Part shown: positions 55,919-63,099 of the stretch, in pieces
Layout of the letters: each line of letters starts with the position of its first letter
Numbering within the stretch: the stretch's first letter is position 1
NCBI RefSeq assembly: GCF_015776785.2
Contig: NZ_LFMD02000002.1
Location: 1,291,345 to 1,355,344 of the forward strand
Direction: 5' to 3'
DNA: 64,000 nt
Source of the DNA: Kitasatospora sp. SUK 42
GTDB lineage: Bacteria; Actinomycetota; Actinomycetes; Streptomycetales; Streptomycetaceae
Notes under the pieces: model-generated
The model's database searches: none
What the model saw: only the letters and a program-made list of their open reading frames with translations
Told to the model about the DNA's origin: nothing
Translations under genes and position numbers: made by a program

Positions 55919-57031
55919 TCATTCGTTGGCCGCGCGGGGGCGGGTCTCCGGAGCCGGGGCTTCGGCGTACTGGTCGAAGAGCGGGGTGTTGCGGGACTCG
56001 GCCGGGCGCCCGGCGGTCCAGGTGCCGGGGGCCGACAGGTCGAGGCCTCGGGAGACCCGGGGTGCGACCGGCGCGGTGACGTACGTCGGCAGCGGGACGG
56101 GCACCGGCTCCCAGGAGTCCGGGCCGGCCGCACCGCGCTCGCGCATGCCGTCGACCCACTCCTCGTGCTCGGTCGCCTCGGCCACCGCGGAGGCGGACAC
56201 CGAGACGGTGGCCTCCTCGGGGTCGGCGGCCAGCCGCAGGTGCGGACGGCGCCCGGAGCGCGGCCTGGCGGGGGCCTCCTGGGCCCGCTCCTGGTCGGCG
56301 GGGGCCGCGACCGGGGCCGGGACGATCACCGTGGCCTCGGAGCGCTGCCGCTCGCGCTGGCGCAGCCGCTCGGCCGCCTGGGCGGCCCTGACGCGGTCCA
56401 GCTTCACCTCGTACCGCTGGCGCTCCAGCTTGCGCAGGTGGCCGATGTAGAGGGTGAGGAGGACCGCCGGGACCGCCGGGACCCAGAGGAAGGCCAGTCC
56501 GGCCACCGCGGCGACCACGGCGCCGAGCGCGAAGGCGAGGAAGAGGACCGTGACCATCCGGCGCCGGCGGGCCAGCAGCCGCGCCCGCCGCTCGACGCCG
56601 GCCCGGTACTCGGAGGCCGGGCGTTCGGCCGGGCGCTCCGCGACGGGCTCGGGGTGGCCGGGCTCGGGGTGACCGGCCTCGGGGTGGCCGGCCTCCGGAC
56701 GGGCGGGCTCGGGGCGGGACGGCTCGGAGCCGGGGGGCTCGGAGCGCTCCGCCGGAGGTTCGGACTCCCGTTCGACGGGATCGCCGGAGGCGGCCCCGTC
56801 CCGTCCGGGAGGACCGTCGTTGCTGTGCTCGTCGTCACGCGGTTCGTCGCCCAGGGCCCGGGCTGCCCGTCGCTCCAGCGCCGAACGCCCCGCCAGCAGG
56901 CGGATGGCGGTGCTGAAGCGTTCCGTCGGGCGCGCCTCGTTGAGTTCGTCCTGCCTGCGGAGCCACATCGGCACCAGATAGGCGGCCCAGGCCCCTACGA
57001 TGACGGCGTAGATAAGGCCGCTACTGCTCAC
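55919..57031 (-). CDS. sepX: SepX/GLPR-like divisome membrane protein
   Basis: 370 aa from GTG 57031. An N-terminal membrane segment (~5-24, LIYAVIVGAWAAYLVPMWLRRQDELNE) is followed by a disordered acidic region with EAGHPEP repeats (~115-130), paired hydrophobic segments (~158-195), and a basic coiled region (QAAERLRQRERQRSE), then a Pro-rich tail. The first ~60 residues and position beside rimJ-mogA-moaC-glp-galU match the actinobacterial protein called SepX in Streptomyces and GLPR in corynebacteria, a septal membrane protein that interacts with Glp. Function is inferred from synteny and topology. Confidence 0.75.
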   Translation of the reverse strand: MSSSGLIYAVIVGAWAAYLVPMWLRRQDELNEARPTERFSTAIRLLAGRSALERRAARALGDEPRDDEHSNDGPPGRDGAASGDPVERESEPPAERSEPPGSEPSRPEPARPEAGHPEAGHPEPGHPEPVAERPAERPASEYRAGVERRARLLARRRRMVTVLFLAFALGAVVAAVAGLAFLWVPAVPAVLLTLYIGHLRKLERQRYEVKLDRVRAAQAAERLRQRERQRSEATVIVPAPVAAPADQERAQEAPARPRSGRRPHLRLAADPEEATVSVSASAVAEATEHEEWVDGMRERGAAGPDSWEPVPVPLPTYVTAPVAPRVSRGLDLSAPGTWTAGRPAESRNTPLFDQYAEAPAPETRPRAANE

Positions 57032-57181
57032 GATTCACACCGTACGGTCGCTGGGGAAGGCCTGGCAGCAATTTGGCGCGGCGTGTCGTGTGATCAAGCT
57101 GATTCTCCGACTATTTTGCCGCTATTTGTGACGGTCCGCCACCGGGTCGATGCCATATCGATATTTCTTTCGAACATATAT
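57032..57181. promoter_or_regulatory. AT-rich region between rimJ and sepX
   Basis: 150 bp, clearly AT-richer than the rest, containing the palindrome ATATCGATAT (57155-57164), a TTCGAA and several TAT runs. On the minus strand it precedes sepX and should contain its own promoter. The rimJ stop lies in its edge. Confidence 0.5.
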
Positions 57182-57790
57182 TCAATTACCTGGCTCACGC
57201 CCGGAACTGAGCGCCCGCCAACGCTCCAGCATCCCCTCCGGGACCTCCTCGTCGGTCAGGGCGTAGACCAGGTGGTCCCGCCAGTCGCCGTCGATGTGGA
57301 GATAGCGCGGGCGGATTCCCTCCGAGCGGAAGCCGAGCTTTTCCACCACCCGGCGGCTCGGCCGGTTCTCCGGGCGGATGCAGACCTCGATCCGGTGCAG
57401 TCCGAGCGTGCGGAAGCAGTAGTTCACCGAAAGCGCCACGGCCGTCGGCATGATGCCCCGGCCGGCCACCGACTCGTCGATCCAGTAGCCGACGTTGGCC
57501 GAGCACATCGAACCCCAGGTGATCCCGCCGACGGTCAGCTGGCCGACCAGCTGGCCCTTGTAGAGCACGACGAAGGGCAGCATCCGGCCGGCCGAGGCCT
57601 CGCCGCGCAGGAAGCGGACCATCTGCCGGTACGTCGGGCGGGGGCCGGCGACGCGGCCCGCCGGGCCGGGCGGCACGGTGGCCTCCCAGCGGCGCAGCCA
57701 GTCCCGGTTGCGGCGGCTCACCTCCTGCCACTCGCGCTGGTCACGCGCCCTGATCGGGCGCAGCGTGACCTCCCCCTCGTGGAGTTCCAC
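57182..57790 (-). CDS. rimJ: RimJ/RimL-type GNAT N-acetyltransferase
   Basis: 202 aa from GTG 57790. GNAT fold: VTLRPIRARDQREWQEV, LVGQLTVGGI (beta-4), the acetyl-CoA loop VAGRGIMPTAVALSVNYCF (GRGI replaces R/QxxGxG/A), and CIRPENRPSRRVVEKLGFRSEGIRPRYLHIDGDWRDHLVYAL, as in RimJ. It may acetylate the N-terminus of a protein, but the real substrate in actinobacteria is unknown. Same strand and 14 bp after mogA; the galU-moeA-rimJ-GLPR order is kept in mycobacteria as well. Confidence 0.9.
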   Translation of the reverse strand: MELHEGEVTLRPIRARDQREWQEVSRRNRDWLRRWEATVPPGPAGRVAGPRPTYRQMVRFLRGEASAGRMLPFVVLYKGQLVGQLTVGGITWGSMCSANVGYWIDESVAGRGIMPTAVALSVNYCFRTLGLHRIEVCIRPENRPSRRVVEKLGFRSEGIRPRYLHIDGDWRDHLVYALTDEEVPEGMLERWRALSSGREPGN

Positions 57791-57804
57791 CGGCCAGCCG
57801 GCGT

Positions 57805-58308
57805 TCAGTGCGCGCTCCCGGAGGCCGGTGCGTCGGGCCGGGGGTGGTCCCCGCCGCCGAGCTGGTCGACGGCGTGGGCGAGCAGCGGCTCCAGGACGGC
57901 CAGGCCGTCCTTGACGCCGCCGGTCGAGCCCGGCAGGTTGACGATCAGGGTGCGTCCGGCGGTCCCCGCGAGCCCGCGGGAGAGCGCCGCGGTCGGCACC
58001 TTGTCGCGGCCGTACGCGCGGATGGCCTCGGCGATGCCGGGGATCCGGCGGTCGATCACCCGGGCGGTCATCTCAGGGGTGAGGTCCGTCGGCGAGATGC
58101 CGGTGCCGCCGGTGGTCAGCACGACGTCGTACCCGGCCGCGACGGCCTCGCGCAGGACGGCCTCCACCGGTTCGCCGTCCGGGACGACCCGGGGGCCGTC
58201 GGCGGTGAAGCCCATCGCGGTCAGGCCGGCCACCAGCAGCGGCCCGCCCTTGTCCTCGTAGACCCCGGTCGAGGCGCGGTTGGAGACGGTGACGGCGAGC
58301 GCCTTCAT
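57805..58308 (-). CDS. mogA: MogA/MoaB molybdopterin adenylyltransferase family
   Basis: 167 aa, ATG. MoCF-binding fold: ALAVTVSNRASTGVYEDKGGPLLVAGL, VVLTTGGTGISPTDLTPE (substrate loop, ~65-82) and NLPGSTGGVKDGL. It adenylylates molybdopterin before metal insertion. It is separated from moaC by a 142-bp stretch made of a duplicated sequence. The small size, without extra domains, agrees with MogA/MoaB rather than MoeA. Confidence 0.93.
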   Translation of the reverse strand: MKALAVTVSNRASTGVYEDKGGPLLVAGLTAMGFTADGPRVVPDGEPVEAVLREAVAAGYDVVLTTGGTGISPTDLTPEMTARVIDRRIPGIAEAIRAYGRDKVPTAALSRGLAGTAGRTLIVNLPGSTGGVKDGLAVLEPLLAHAVDQLGGGDHPRPDAPASGSAH

Positions 58309-58450
58309 GCCCCCACCTCGCTACGCTCGGCAGGCCCTTCAGGCAACCCGCACCTCTCGATGGCTCGCTCGCTTCGCTCGTTCACGCCCCCACCTCGCCA
58401 CGCTCGGCAGGCCCTTCGGGCAACCCGCACCTCTCGATGGCTCGCCCGCT
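58309..58450. repeat. Direct repeat between moaC and mogA
   Basis: A 65-bp sequence at 58309-58373 is repeated at 58386-58450 (period 77 bp) with about three differences. The 12 bp between copies contain TCGCTCGTTCAC-like sequence, and the unit's end (CTCGCTCGCTTCGCTCG-like) can form a small hairpin. Copy one abuts the mogA start, copy two ends at the moaC stop. Confidence 0.9.
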
Positions 58451-58950
58451 CACTCCGCGGCCTCCGGCGCGAACCAGTCGCCGCTCTTGCCACCGGTCTT
58501 GCTGAGCACCCGGACGGCCTCGATCGTGGCGCCCTTGTCCACCGCCTTGACCATGTCGACCACGGTCAGCGCGGCGACCGTCACCGAGGTCAGCGCCTCC
58601 ATCTCGACGCCGGTGCGGTCGGTGGTCTTCACGGTGGCGGTGATCTCGACCGCGTCGTCGGCGACGGCGAGGTCGACCTTGACACCGGCGACCGCGATCG
58701 GGTGGCAGAGCGGGATCAGGTCCGGGGTCCGCTTGGCGCCCATGATCCCGGCGATCCGGGCCACCGCGAGGGCGTCGCCCTTGGGCATGCCCTCGCCGCG
58801 CAGCAGCTCGACCACCTTCGGGGAGACCCTGACCCGCCCGGCCGCGACGGCGGTTCGCGCGGTGGTGGCCTTCTCGGAGACGTCGACCATCCGGGCCGCG
58901 CCCTGCTCGTCGACGTGGGTGAGGCGGTCGCCGGGGCTCGGTGTCGTCAC
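58450..58950 (-). CDS. moaC: Cyclic pyranopterin monophosphate synthase (MoaC)
   Basis: 166 aa from GTG 58950, which has GGAG seven bases upstream; ATG 58962 gives four more residues but has no ribosome-binding site. [26 protein letters not shown], the active-site segment [22 protein letters not shown] and [23 protein letters not shown] with ...KTGGKSG are fully conserved. It forms cPMP in the first stage of molybdenum cofactor synthesis, with MoaA (not in the window). Confidence 0.95.
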   Translation of the reverse strand: MTTPSPGDRLTHVDEQGAARMVDVSEKATTARTAVAAGRVRVSPKVVELLRGEGMPKGDALAVARIAGIMGAKRTPDLIPLCHPIAVAGVKVDLAVADDAVEITATVKTTDRTGVEMEALTSVTVAALTVVDMVKAVDKGATIEAVRVLSKTGGKSGDWFAPEAAE

Positions 58951-59049
58951 GGGTAACTCCATGGGCGCGCAGGTGGAATACCGCGCTACCGTACCCCTCC
59001 CCCGACCCCGGTGACGCGCCCGTTCACCCCCCTGGTGCGCGGGGCGGCC

Positions 59050-60387
59050 TCAGGAGTCCAGCAGCACCACGTCGACCTCGCTGCCGGCGGGCAGCTCGGT
59101 GACGTCCTCGGGGAGGGCGATCAGGCAGTTGGACCGGGCCAGCGCGCCGACCAGGTGCGAGTCGGCGCCGCCCACCGGCTCGACCGTGCCGTCCGCCGCC
59201 GAGTGGCGGCCGCGCAGGAACTGCCGGCGGCCGGCCGGCGAGCGCAGCGCGGACGGGCAGAGCGCGCGCACCACCGGGCGGTGGACGTCGGCGGCGCCGA
59301 GCATGGTGCGGATGACCGGGCGGACGAAGAGTTCGAAGGAGATGTAGGCGCTCACCGGGTTGCCGGGCAGGGCGAGCAGCGGCACCCCGGCCCCGCTGCC
59401 GATCCGGCCGAAGCCCTGCGGCTTGCCGGGCTGCATCCGGAGCCTGCGGAAGTCGACACTCCCGTAGGACTCGAAGACCTCCTTGACCACGTCGTACGCG
59501 CCGACGCTGACCCCGCCGCTGGTGACGATCAGGTCGGCCCGGCCGAGCTGGTCCTCCAGGACGGCGCGCAGCCGGTCGGCGTCGTCCGGGACGGCGCCGA
59601 CCCGGTAGGCGATGGCGCCGGCCTCCTGGGCGGCCGCGGTGAGGGTGAAGCTGTTGGAGTCGGCGATCTGCCCGGGCCCGACCGGCTCGCCGGGCTGGAC
59701 CAGCTCGCTGCCGGTGGAGAGCACCACCACCCGGGGGCGCGGGCGGACCTTCACGGTGGCCCGCCCGATCGCCGCGAGCAGCCCGAGCTGGGTGGGGCCG
59801 AGCCGGGTGCCGGCCTCCAGGACGGTGGTGCCGGCCGCGACGTCGCTGCCGCGGCGGCGGATGTGCGCACCCTCGGCGACCGGGCGCAGCACCCGGACCT
59901 CCTCGTCGGCGACCGGGGCGCTCATCGCGTCGGCGGCCACCCCGGTGCCGGTGCCGCCGTCGGTCCACTCGACCGGGGCGACGGCCTGCGCGCCGGGCGG
60001 CAGCGGGGCGCCGGTCATGATCCGGGCGGCCTGCCCGGGGCCGACCTCGGGGAGTTCACCGGCGCCGGCGGCGATGTCGCCGACCACCGACAGCACCGAG
60101 GGGTAGGCGTCGGTGGCGCCGTCGGAGTCGGCGGTGCGGAGGGCGTAGCCGTCCATCGAGCTGTTGTCGAAGGGCGGCAGGTCGCCGTCGGCGACCACGT
60201 CCTCGTCGAGCCGGCAGCCCTGGGCGTCGAGCAGTCCGAGCTCGATCGTGGGCAGCGGGGAGACCGCGGCCAGCACGTCGGCGAGGTGCTCGTCCACCGT
60301 CCACAGTCGAGGAGCCGCCGGTGCCCGGTCCGCGGACCCTTCGCAGCAGGCTGCGGGGGCGGTGCTGTACTCGGTGGACCCGGTCAT
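59050..60387 (-). CDS. glp: Gephyrin-like molybdotransferase Glp (MoeA-like)
   Basis: 445 aa, ATG. MoeA fold: DLPPFDNSSMDGYALR, GQAARIMTGAPLPPGAQAVAPVEWT, RRRGSDV, VVVLSTGSELVQPGEPVGPGQIADSNSFTL, VTSGGVSVGAYDVVKEV, PGKPQGFG, and PGNPVSAYISFELFVRP. In cofactor synthesis it inserts molybdate into adenylylated molybdopterin. In corynebacteria the homologous Glp also binds FtsZ and its membrane receptor. Lies downstream of galU (35 bp) and in one strand with moaC, mogA, rimJ and sepX. Confidence 0.93.
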   Translation of the reverse strand: MTGSTEYSTAPAACCEGSADRAPAAPRLWTVDEHLADVLAAVSPLPTIELGLLDAQGCRLDEDVVADGDLPPFDNSSMDGYALRTADSDGATDAYPSVLSVVGDIAAGAGELPEVGPGQAARIMTGAPLPPGAQAVAPVEWTDGGTGTGVAADAMSAPVADEEVRVLRPVAEGAHIRRRGSDVAAGTTVLEAGTRLGPTQLGLLAAIGRATVKVRPRPRVVVLSTGSELVQPGEPVGPGQIADSNSFTLTAAAQEAGAIAYRVGAVPDDADRLRAVLEDQLGRADLIVTSGGVSVGAYDVVKEVFESYGSVDFRRLRMQPGKPQGFGRIGSGAGVPLLALPGNPVSAYISFELFVRPVIRTMLGAADVHRPVVRALCPSALRSPAGRRQFLRGRHSAADGTVEPVGGADSHLVGALARSNCLIALPEDVTELPAGSEVDVVLLDS

Positions 60388-60422
60388 CGGCGGCTCGCTC
60401 TCTGTCGTGCTCTGTCGTGAGG

Positions 60423-61343
60423 TCAGTCCTGCAGCTCGGAGGCGACGAACTCGCGCAGCCAGGAGCGGAACTCCGGGCCCAGGTCCTCGCGCTCGGCGGC
60501 CAGACGGACGATAGCGCGCAGGTAGTCGGCGCGGTCGCCGGTGTCGTAGCGGCGGCCCTTGAACAGCACGCCGTGCACCTGGCCGCCGGCCTCCGGCTCG
60601 CGGTTGGTCAGCTCGCGCAGGGCGTCGGTGAGCTGGATCTCGCCGCCGCGGCCGGGCGGGGTCTCGCGCAGCACGTCGAAGACCAGCGGGTCGAGGACGT
60701 AGCGGCCGATGACGGCGTAGTTGGAGGGGGCCTCGCCCGGCTCGGGCTTCTCGACCAGGTCGGTCACCTGGAAGACGTCGTCGCCGAAGCCGTTCGGCTT
60801 GACGGCGGCGCAGCCGTAGAGGTGGATCTGGGAGGGGTCGACCTCCATGAGGGCGACGACCGAGCCGCCGAGCTCCTGCTGCACCTCGATCATGCGGGCG
60901 AGCAGCGGGTCGCGCGGGTCGATCAGGTCGTCGCCGAGCAGGACGGCGAAGGGCTGGCCGGCGACGTGCTGCTCGGCGACCGAGACGGCGTGGCCGAGGC
61001 CCTTCGGGTCTCCCTGCCGGACGTAGTGCATGTTGGCCAGCTCGACGGACTCGCGGACCCGGCGCAGGCGGTCCTCGTCGCCCTTGCGGACCAGCAGCTC
61101 CTCCAGCTCGTAGGCCCGGTCGAAGTGGTCCTCCAGCGCGCGCTTGTTGCGGCCGGTGACCATCAGTATGTCGGACAGGCCCGCGGCGGAGGCCTCCTCG
61201 ACGACGTACTGGATCGCCGGCTTGTCGACGACGGGCAACATCTCCTTCGGGGTGGCCTTGGTCGCCGGGAGGAAGCGGGTGCCCAGTCCTGCCGCGGGTA
61301 CCACGGCCTTGGTTACCGGAATTCGGGAGGTGGTCGTCGTCAT
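60423..61343 (-). CDS. galU: UTP--glucose-1-phosphate uridylyltransferase
   Basis: 306 aa, ATG. Nucleotidyltransferase signature AVVPAAGLGTRFLPATKATPKEMLPVVDKPAIQYVVEEA (~12-50) and LGDDLIDP, VEKPEPGEAPSNYAVIGRYV, GGEIQLTDALRE. It makes UDP-glucose for wall glycans, trehalose and glycogen-like pathways. First gene of the leftward galU-glp group; the pairing with a MoeA-like gene is conserved in actinobacteria. Confidence 0.96.
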   Translation of the reverse strand: MTTTTSRIPVTKAVVPAAGLGTRFLPATKATPKEMLPVVDKPAIQYVVEEASAAGLSDILMVTGRNKRALEDHFDRAYELEELLVRKGDEDRLRRVRESVELANMHYVRQGDPKGLGHAVSVAEQHVAGQPFAVLLGDDLIDPRDPLLARMIEVQQELGGSVVALMEVDPSQIHLYGCAAVKPNGFGDDVFQVTDLVEKPEPGEAPSNYAVIGRYVLDPLVFDVLRETPPGRGGEIQLTDALRELTNREPEAGGQVHGVLFKGRRYDTGDRADYLRAIVRLAAEREDLGPEFRSWLREFVASELQD

Positions 61344-61404
61344 GCGTTTACCTTACTCAGGCATGTTTTCGCCCGGCCGAGCGCGGTCGAGAGCCATCGA
61401 ACGG

Positions 61405-62340
61405 CTAGGACAGCACGTCGCGGGACACGGCCACGGCGGCGGGCGTATGGGCAGCAGCCGGCTGGGCAAGCTGGTCCCCGCCGGTACAGCCCGACAGACT
61501 ACCCGGCTTTTCCGAACGGTCACCTTCGGCAGCCGACGGCCCCTCCGGAGCCGGAGCGGGCGGCTCCGAGCCGCCCGTGCCGCCGCCCTGCCCGGGCCCT
61601 CCGGCGGCGGGCCGCCCGGGCCGCGGGGCGATCCGCCAGCAGTCGCCGCCGGCCGTCCGGGCCTCGGCCAGTGCGGTGTCGGCGGCGCGCAGCAGGACGG
61701 CGGCGTGGGTGCCGTCCTCGGGCAGGACGGCGATGCCGACCGCGGCGGTGAGGCCGTTGCCGCGGGCCGGCCGGGGCTCGCGGACGCCGGAGGACCAGTC
61801 GAGCAGCAGGTGCCGGCGGACCGACCAGACCAGCCGCTCGGCGACCTGTACGGCGCCCTCGGCGCCGGTGTCCGGCAGCAGCACCAGGAACTCCTCGCCG
61901 CTGTAGCGGCCCAGGGTGTCGGCGCGGCGGATCTCCATCGCGAGCCGCTGGGCGAGGTCGCGCAGTATCGCGTTGGCGCGGGCGCGGCCGTGCTCGGCGA
62001 TGACCGCGTCGAAGCCGGCGATCTCCAGCATCAGCACGGCCAGCGGGCGCGGTCCGTCAGCCTGCTCGGTGTGCTCGGCGCGGCGGGCCCGTTCGATCTC
62101 CCGGTCCAGGGTGAGCTGGAGGTGGCGGTAGTTCCACACGCCGGTGAGCGGGTCGCAGGAGGCGGTGCGCTCCAGTTCGGCGCAGCGCTCCTCCAGCTCG
62201 GCGATCCGCGCGTGCGACCGCTCCCGGTCGGTGGCCGCCCCGGCCCGCTCCCGGCGCACCCGCAGCCCGAGCGCGGTGGCGCCGGCCAGCGCGGGGGCGC
62301 TCAGCGCGGCCAGGGCCTGGACCAGGAGCGGGGTGGACAA
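61405..62340 (-). CDS. Degenerate GGDEF-domain membrane protein
   Basis: 311 aa from TTG 62340 (STPLLVQALAALSAPALAGATALGLRV: one N-terminal membrane helix). A coiled segment (~35-60) connects to a GGDEF domain (SCDPLTGVWNYRHLQLTLDREIERA). The active-site loop is SGEEF (147-151), the metal-ligand stretch is MLEIAGF instead of DIDxFK, and the usual VND is AEH; but RRAD (138-141), five residues before the loop, keeps the RxxD inhibitory site. The C-terminal ~75 residues are Gly/Pro-rich. More likely a c-di-GMP sensor than a cyclase (inference). Confidence 0.82.
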   Translation of the reverse strand: MSTPLLVQALAALSAPALAGATALGLRVRRERAGAATDRERSHARIAELEERCAELERTASCDPLTGVWNYRHLQLTLDREIERARRAEHTEQADGPRPLAVLMLEIAGFDAVIAEHGRARANAILRDLAQRLAMEIRRADTLGRYSGEEFLVLLPDTGAEGAVQVAERLVWSVRRHLLLDWSSGVREPRPARGNGLTAAVGIAVLPEDGTHAAVLLRAADTALAEARTAGGDCWRIAPRPGRPAAGGPGQGGGTGGSEPPAPAPEGPSAAEGDRSEKPGSLSGCTGGDQLAQPAAAHTPAAVAVSRDVLS

Positions 62341-62411
62341 TCGGGGCGCCCTTTCGCGTGTCAGGCTCTGCGCGTCGACGGTGTTCGACCGGATTTCGGG
62401 GGGTTCCCGAC

Positions 62412-62438
62412 GTGGAGGACGTGGAGGACATGGAGGAT
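62412..62438 (+). repeat. 9-bp tandem repeat at the 5-FCL start
   Basis: GTGGAGGAC, GTGGAGGAC, ATGGAGGAT follow one another. Each unit contains GGAGG and an in-frame start codon, creating a ladder of ribosome-binding sites and starts just before GTG 62442. Confidence 0.85.
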
Positions 62439-62441
62439 CCA

Positions 62442-63029
62442 GTGCACAACGAGAAGGGCGACCTGAGGACACGGCTGTTGTCGCGGCGCCGCGAGCTCTC
62501 CGCCGAGGGGCGTGCGGCGGCCGCGGACGCGCTGGCCGGGCACGCCGGGGAGCTGGCCGGGCCGGGGGCCACGGTGGCCGCGTACGTCTCGGTGGGCGCG
62601 GAGCCGGGGACCGGGCCTCTGCTGGACTCGCTGCGGGCGCGCGGGGTGCGGGTGCTGCTGCCCGTCCTGCTGCCGGACAACGACCTGGACTGGGCCGAGT
62701 ACGCGGGCCCCGGAGAGCTCGCCCCGGCCGGGCGCGGGCTGCTGGAGCCGGTCGGGCCGCGGCTCGGACCGGAGGCGGTGACGGCGGCCTCGCTGGTGCT
62801 GCTGCCGGGGCTCGCGGTGGACCGCGGCGGGCTGCGGCTGGGCCGGGGCGGCGGCAGCTACGACCGGGTGCTGGCCCGGCTGGGGCGGGCGGGGGTGCGG
62901 CCGGTGCTGGCGGTGCTGCTGTACGACCACGAGCTGCTGGAACGGGTGCCGGCCGAGCCGCACGACCGGCCGGTGGACCTGGCGGTCACGCCGTCGGGGG
63001 TGCACCGGCCGGGACACCGACCGGGGTGA
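62442..63029 (+). CDS. 5-formyltetrahydrofolate cyclo-ligase
   Basis: 195 aa from GTG 62442 (GGAGG five bases upstream). In-frame ATG 62430 and GTG 62421/62412 are alternatives. RTRLLSRRRELSAEGRAAA, VAAYVSVGAEPGT, and the nucleotide loop LAVDRGGLRLGRGGGSYDRVLA (GRGGGYYD-like, with S for the first Y) define the family. It converts 5-formyl-THF to methenyl-THF using ATP. Diverges from the GGDEF gene; 101 bp separate the starts. Confidence 0.93.
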   Translation: MHNEKGDLRTRLLSRRRELSAEGRAAAADALAGHAGELAGPGATVAAYVSVGAEPGTGPLLDSLRARGVRVLLPVLLPDNDLDWAEYAGPGELAPAGRGLLEPVGPRLGPEAVTAASLVLLPGLAVDRGGLRLGRGGGSYDRVLARLGRAGVRPVLAVLLYDHELLERVPAEPHDRPVDLAVTPSGVHRPGHRPG

Positions 63030-63045
63030 GGCGCGTCCCGGAAAC

Positions 63046-63085
63046 GGCGGCGGCCCCGCTCCCTGGTGGGAACGGGGCCGCCGAC
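63046..63085. terminator. Bidirectional terminator after 5-FCL gene
   Basis: GGCGGCCCCG (63049-63058) pairs with CGGGGCCGCC (63073-63082); the stem continues as TCCC/GGGA with one mismatch. It lies between converging genes. Confidence 0.85.
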
Positions 63086-63099
63086 GTGCCGTACGGGCG

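Noticed and set aside
58305..58493. 62-aa leftward open frame spanning the moaC-mogA gap (NERSERAIERCG...)
   Set aside because: It is simply the translation of the duplicated 65-bp element and has no ribosome-binding site.
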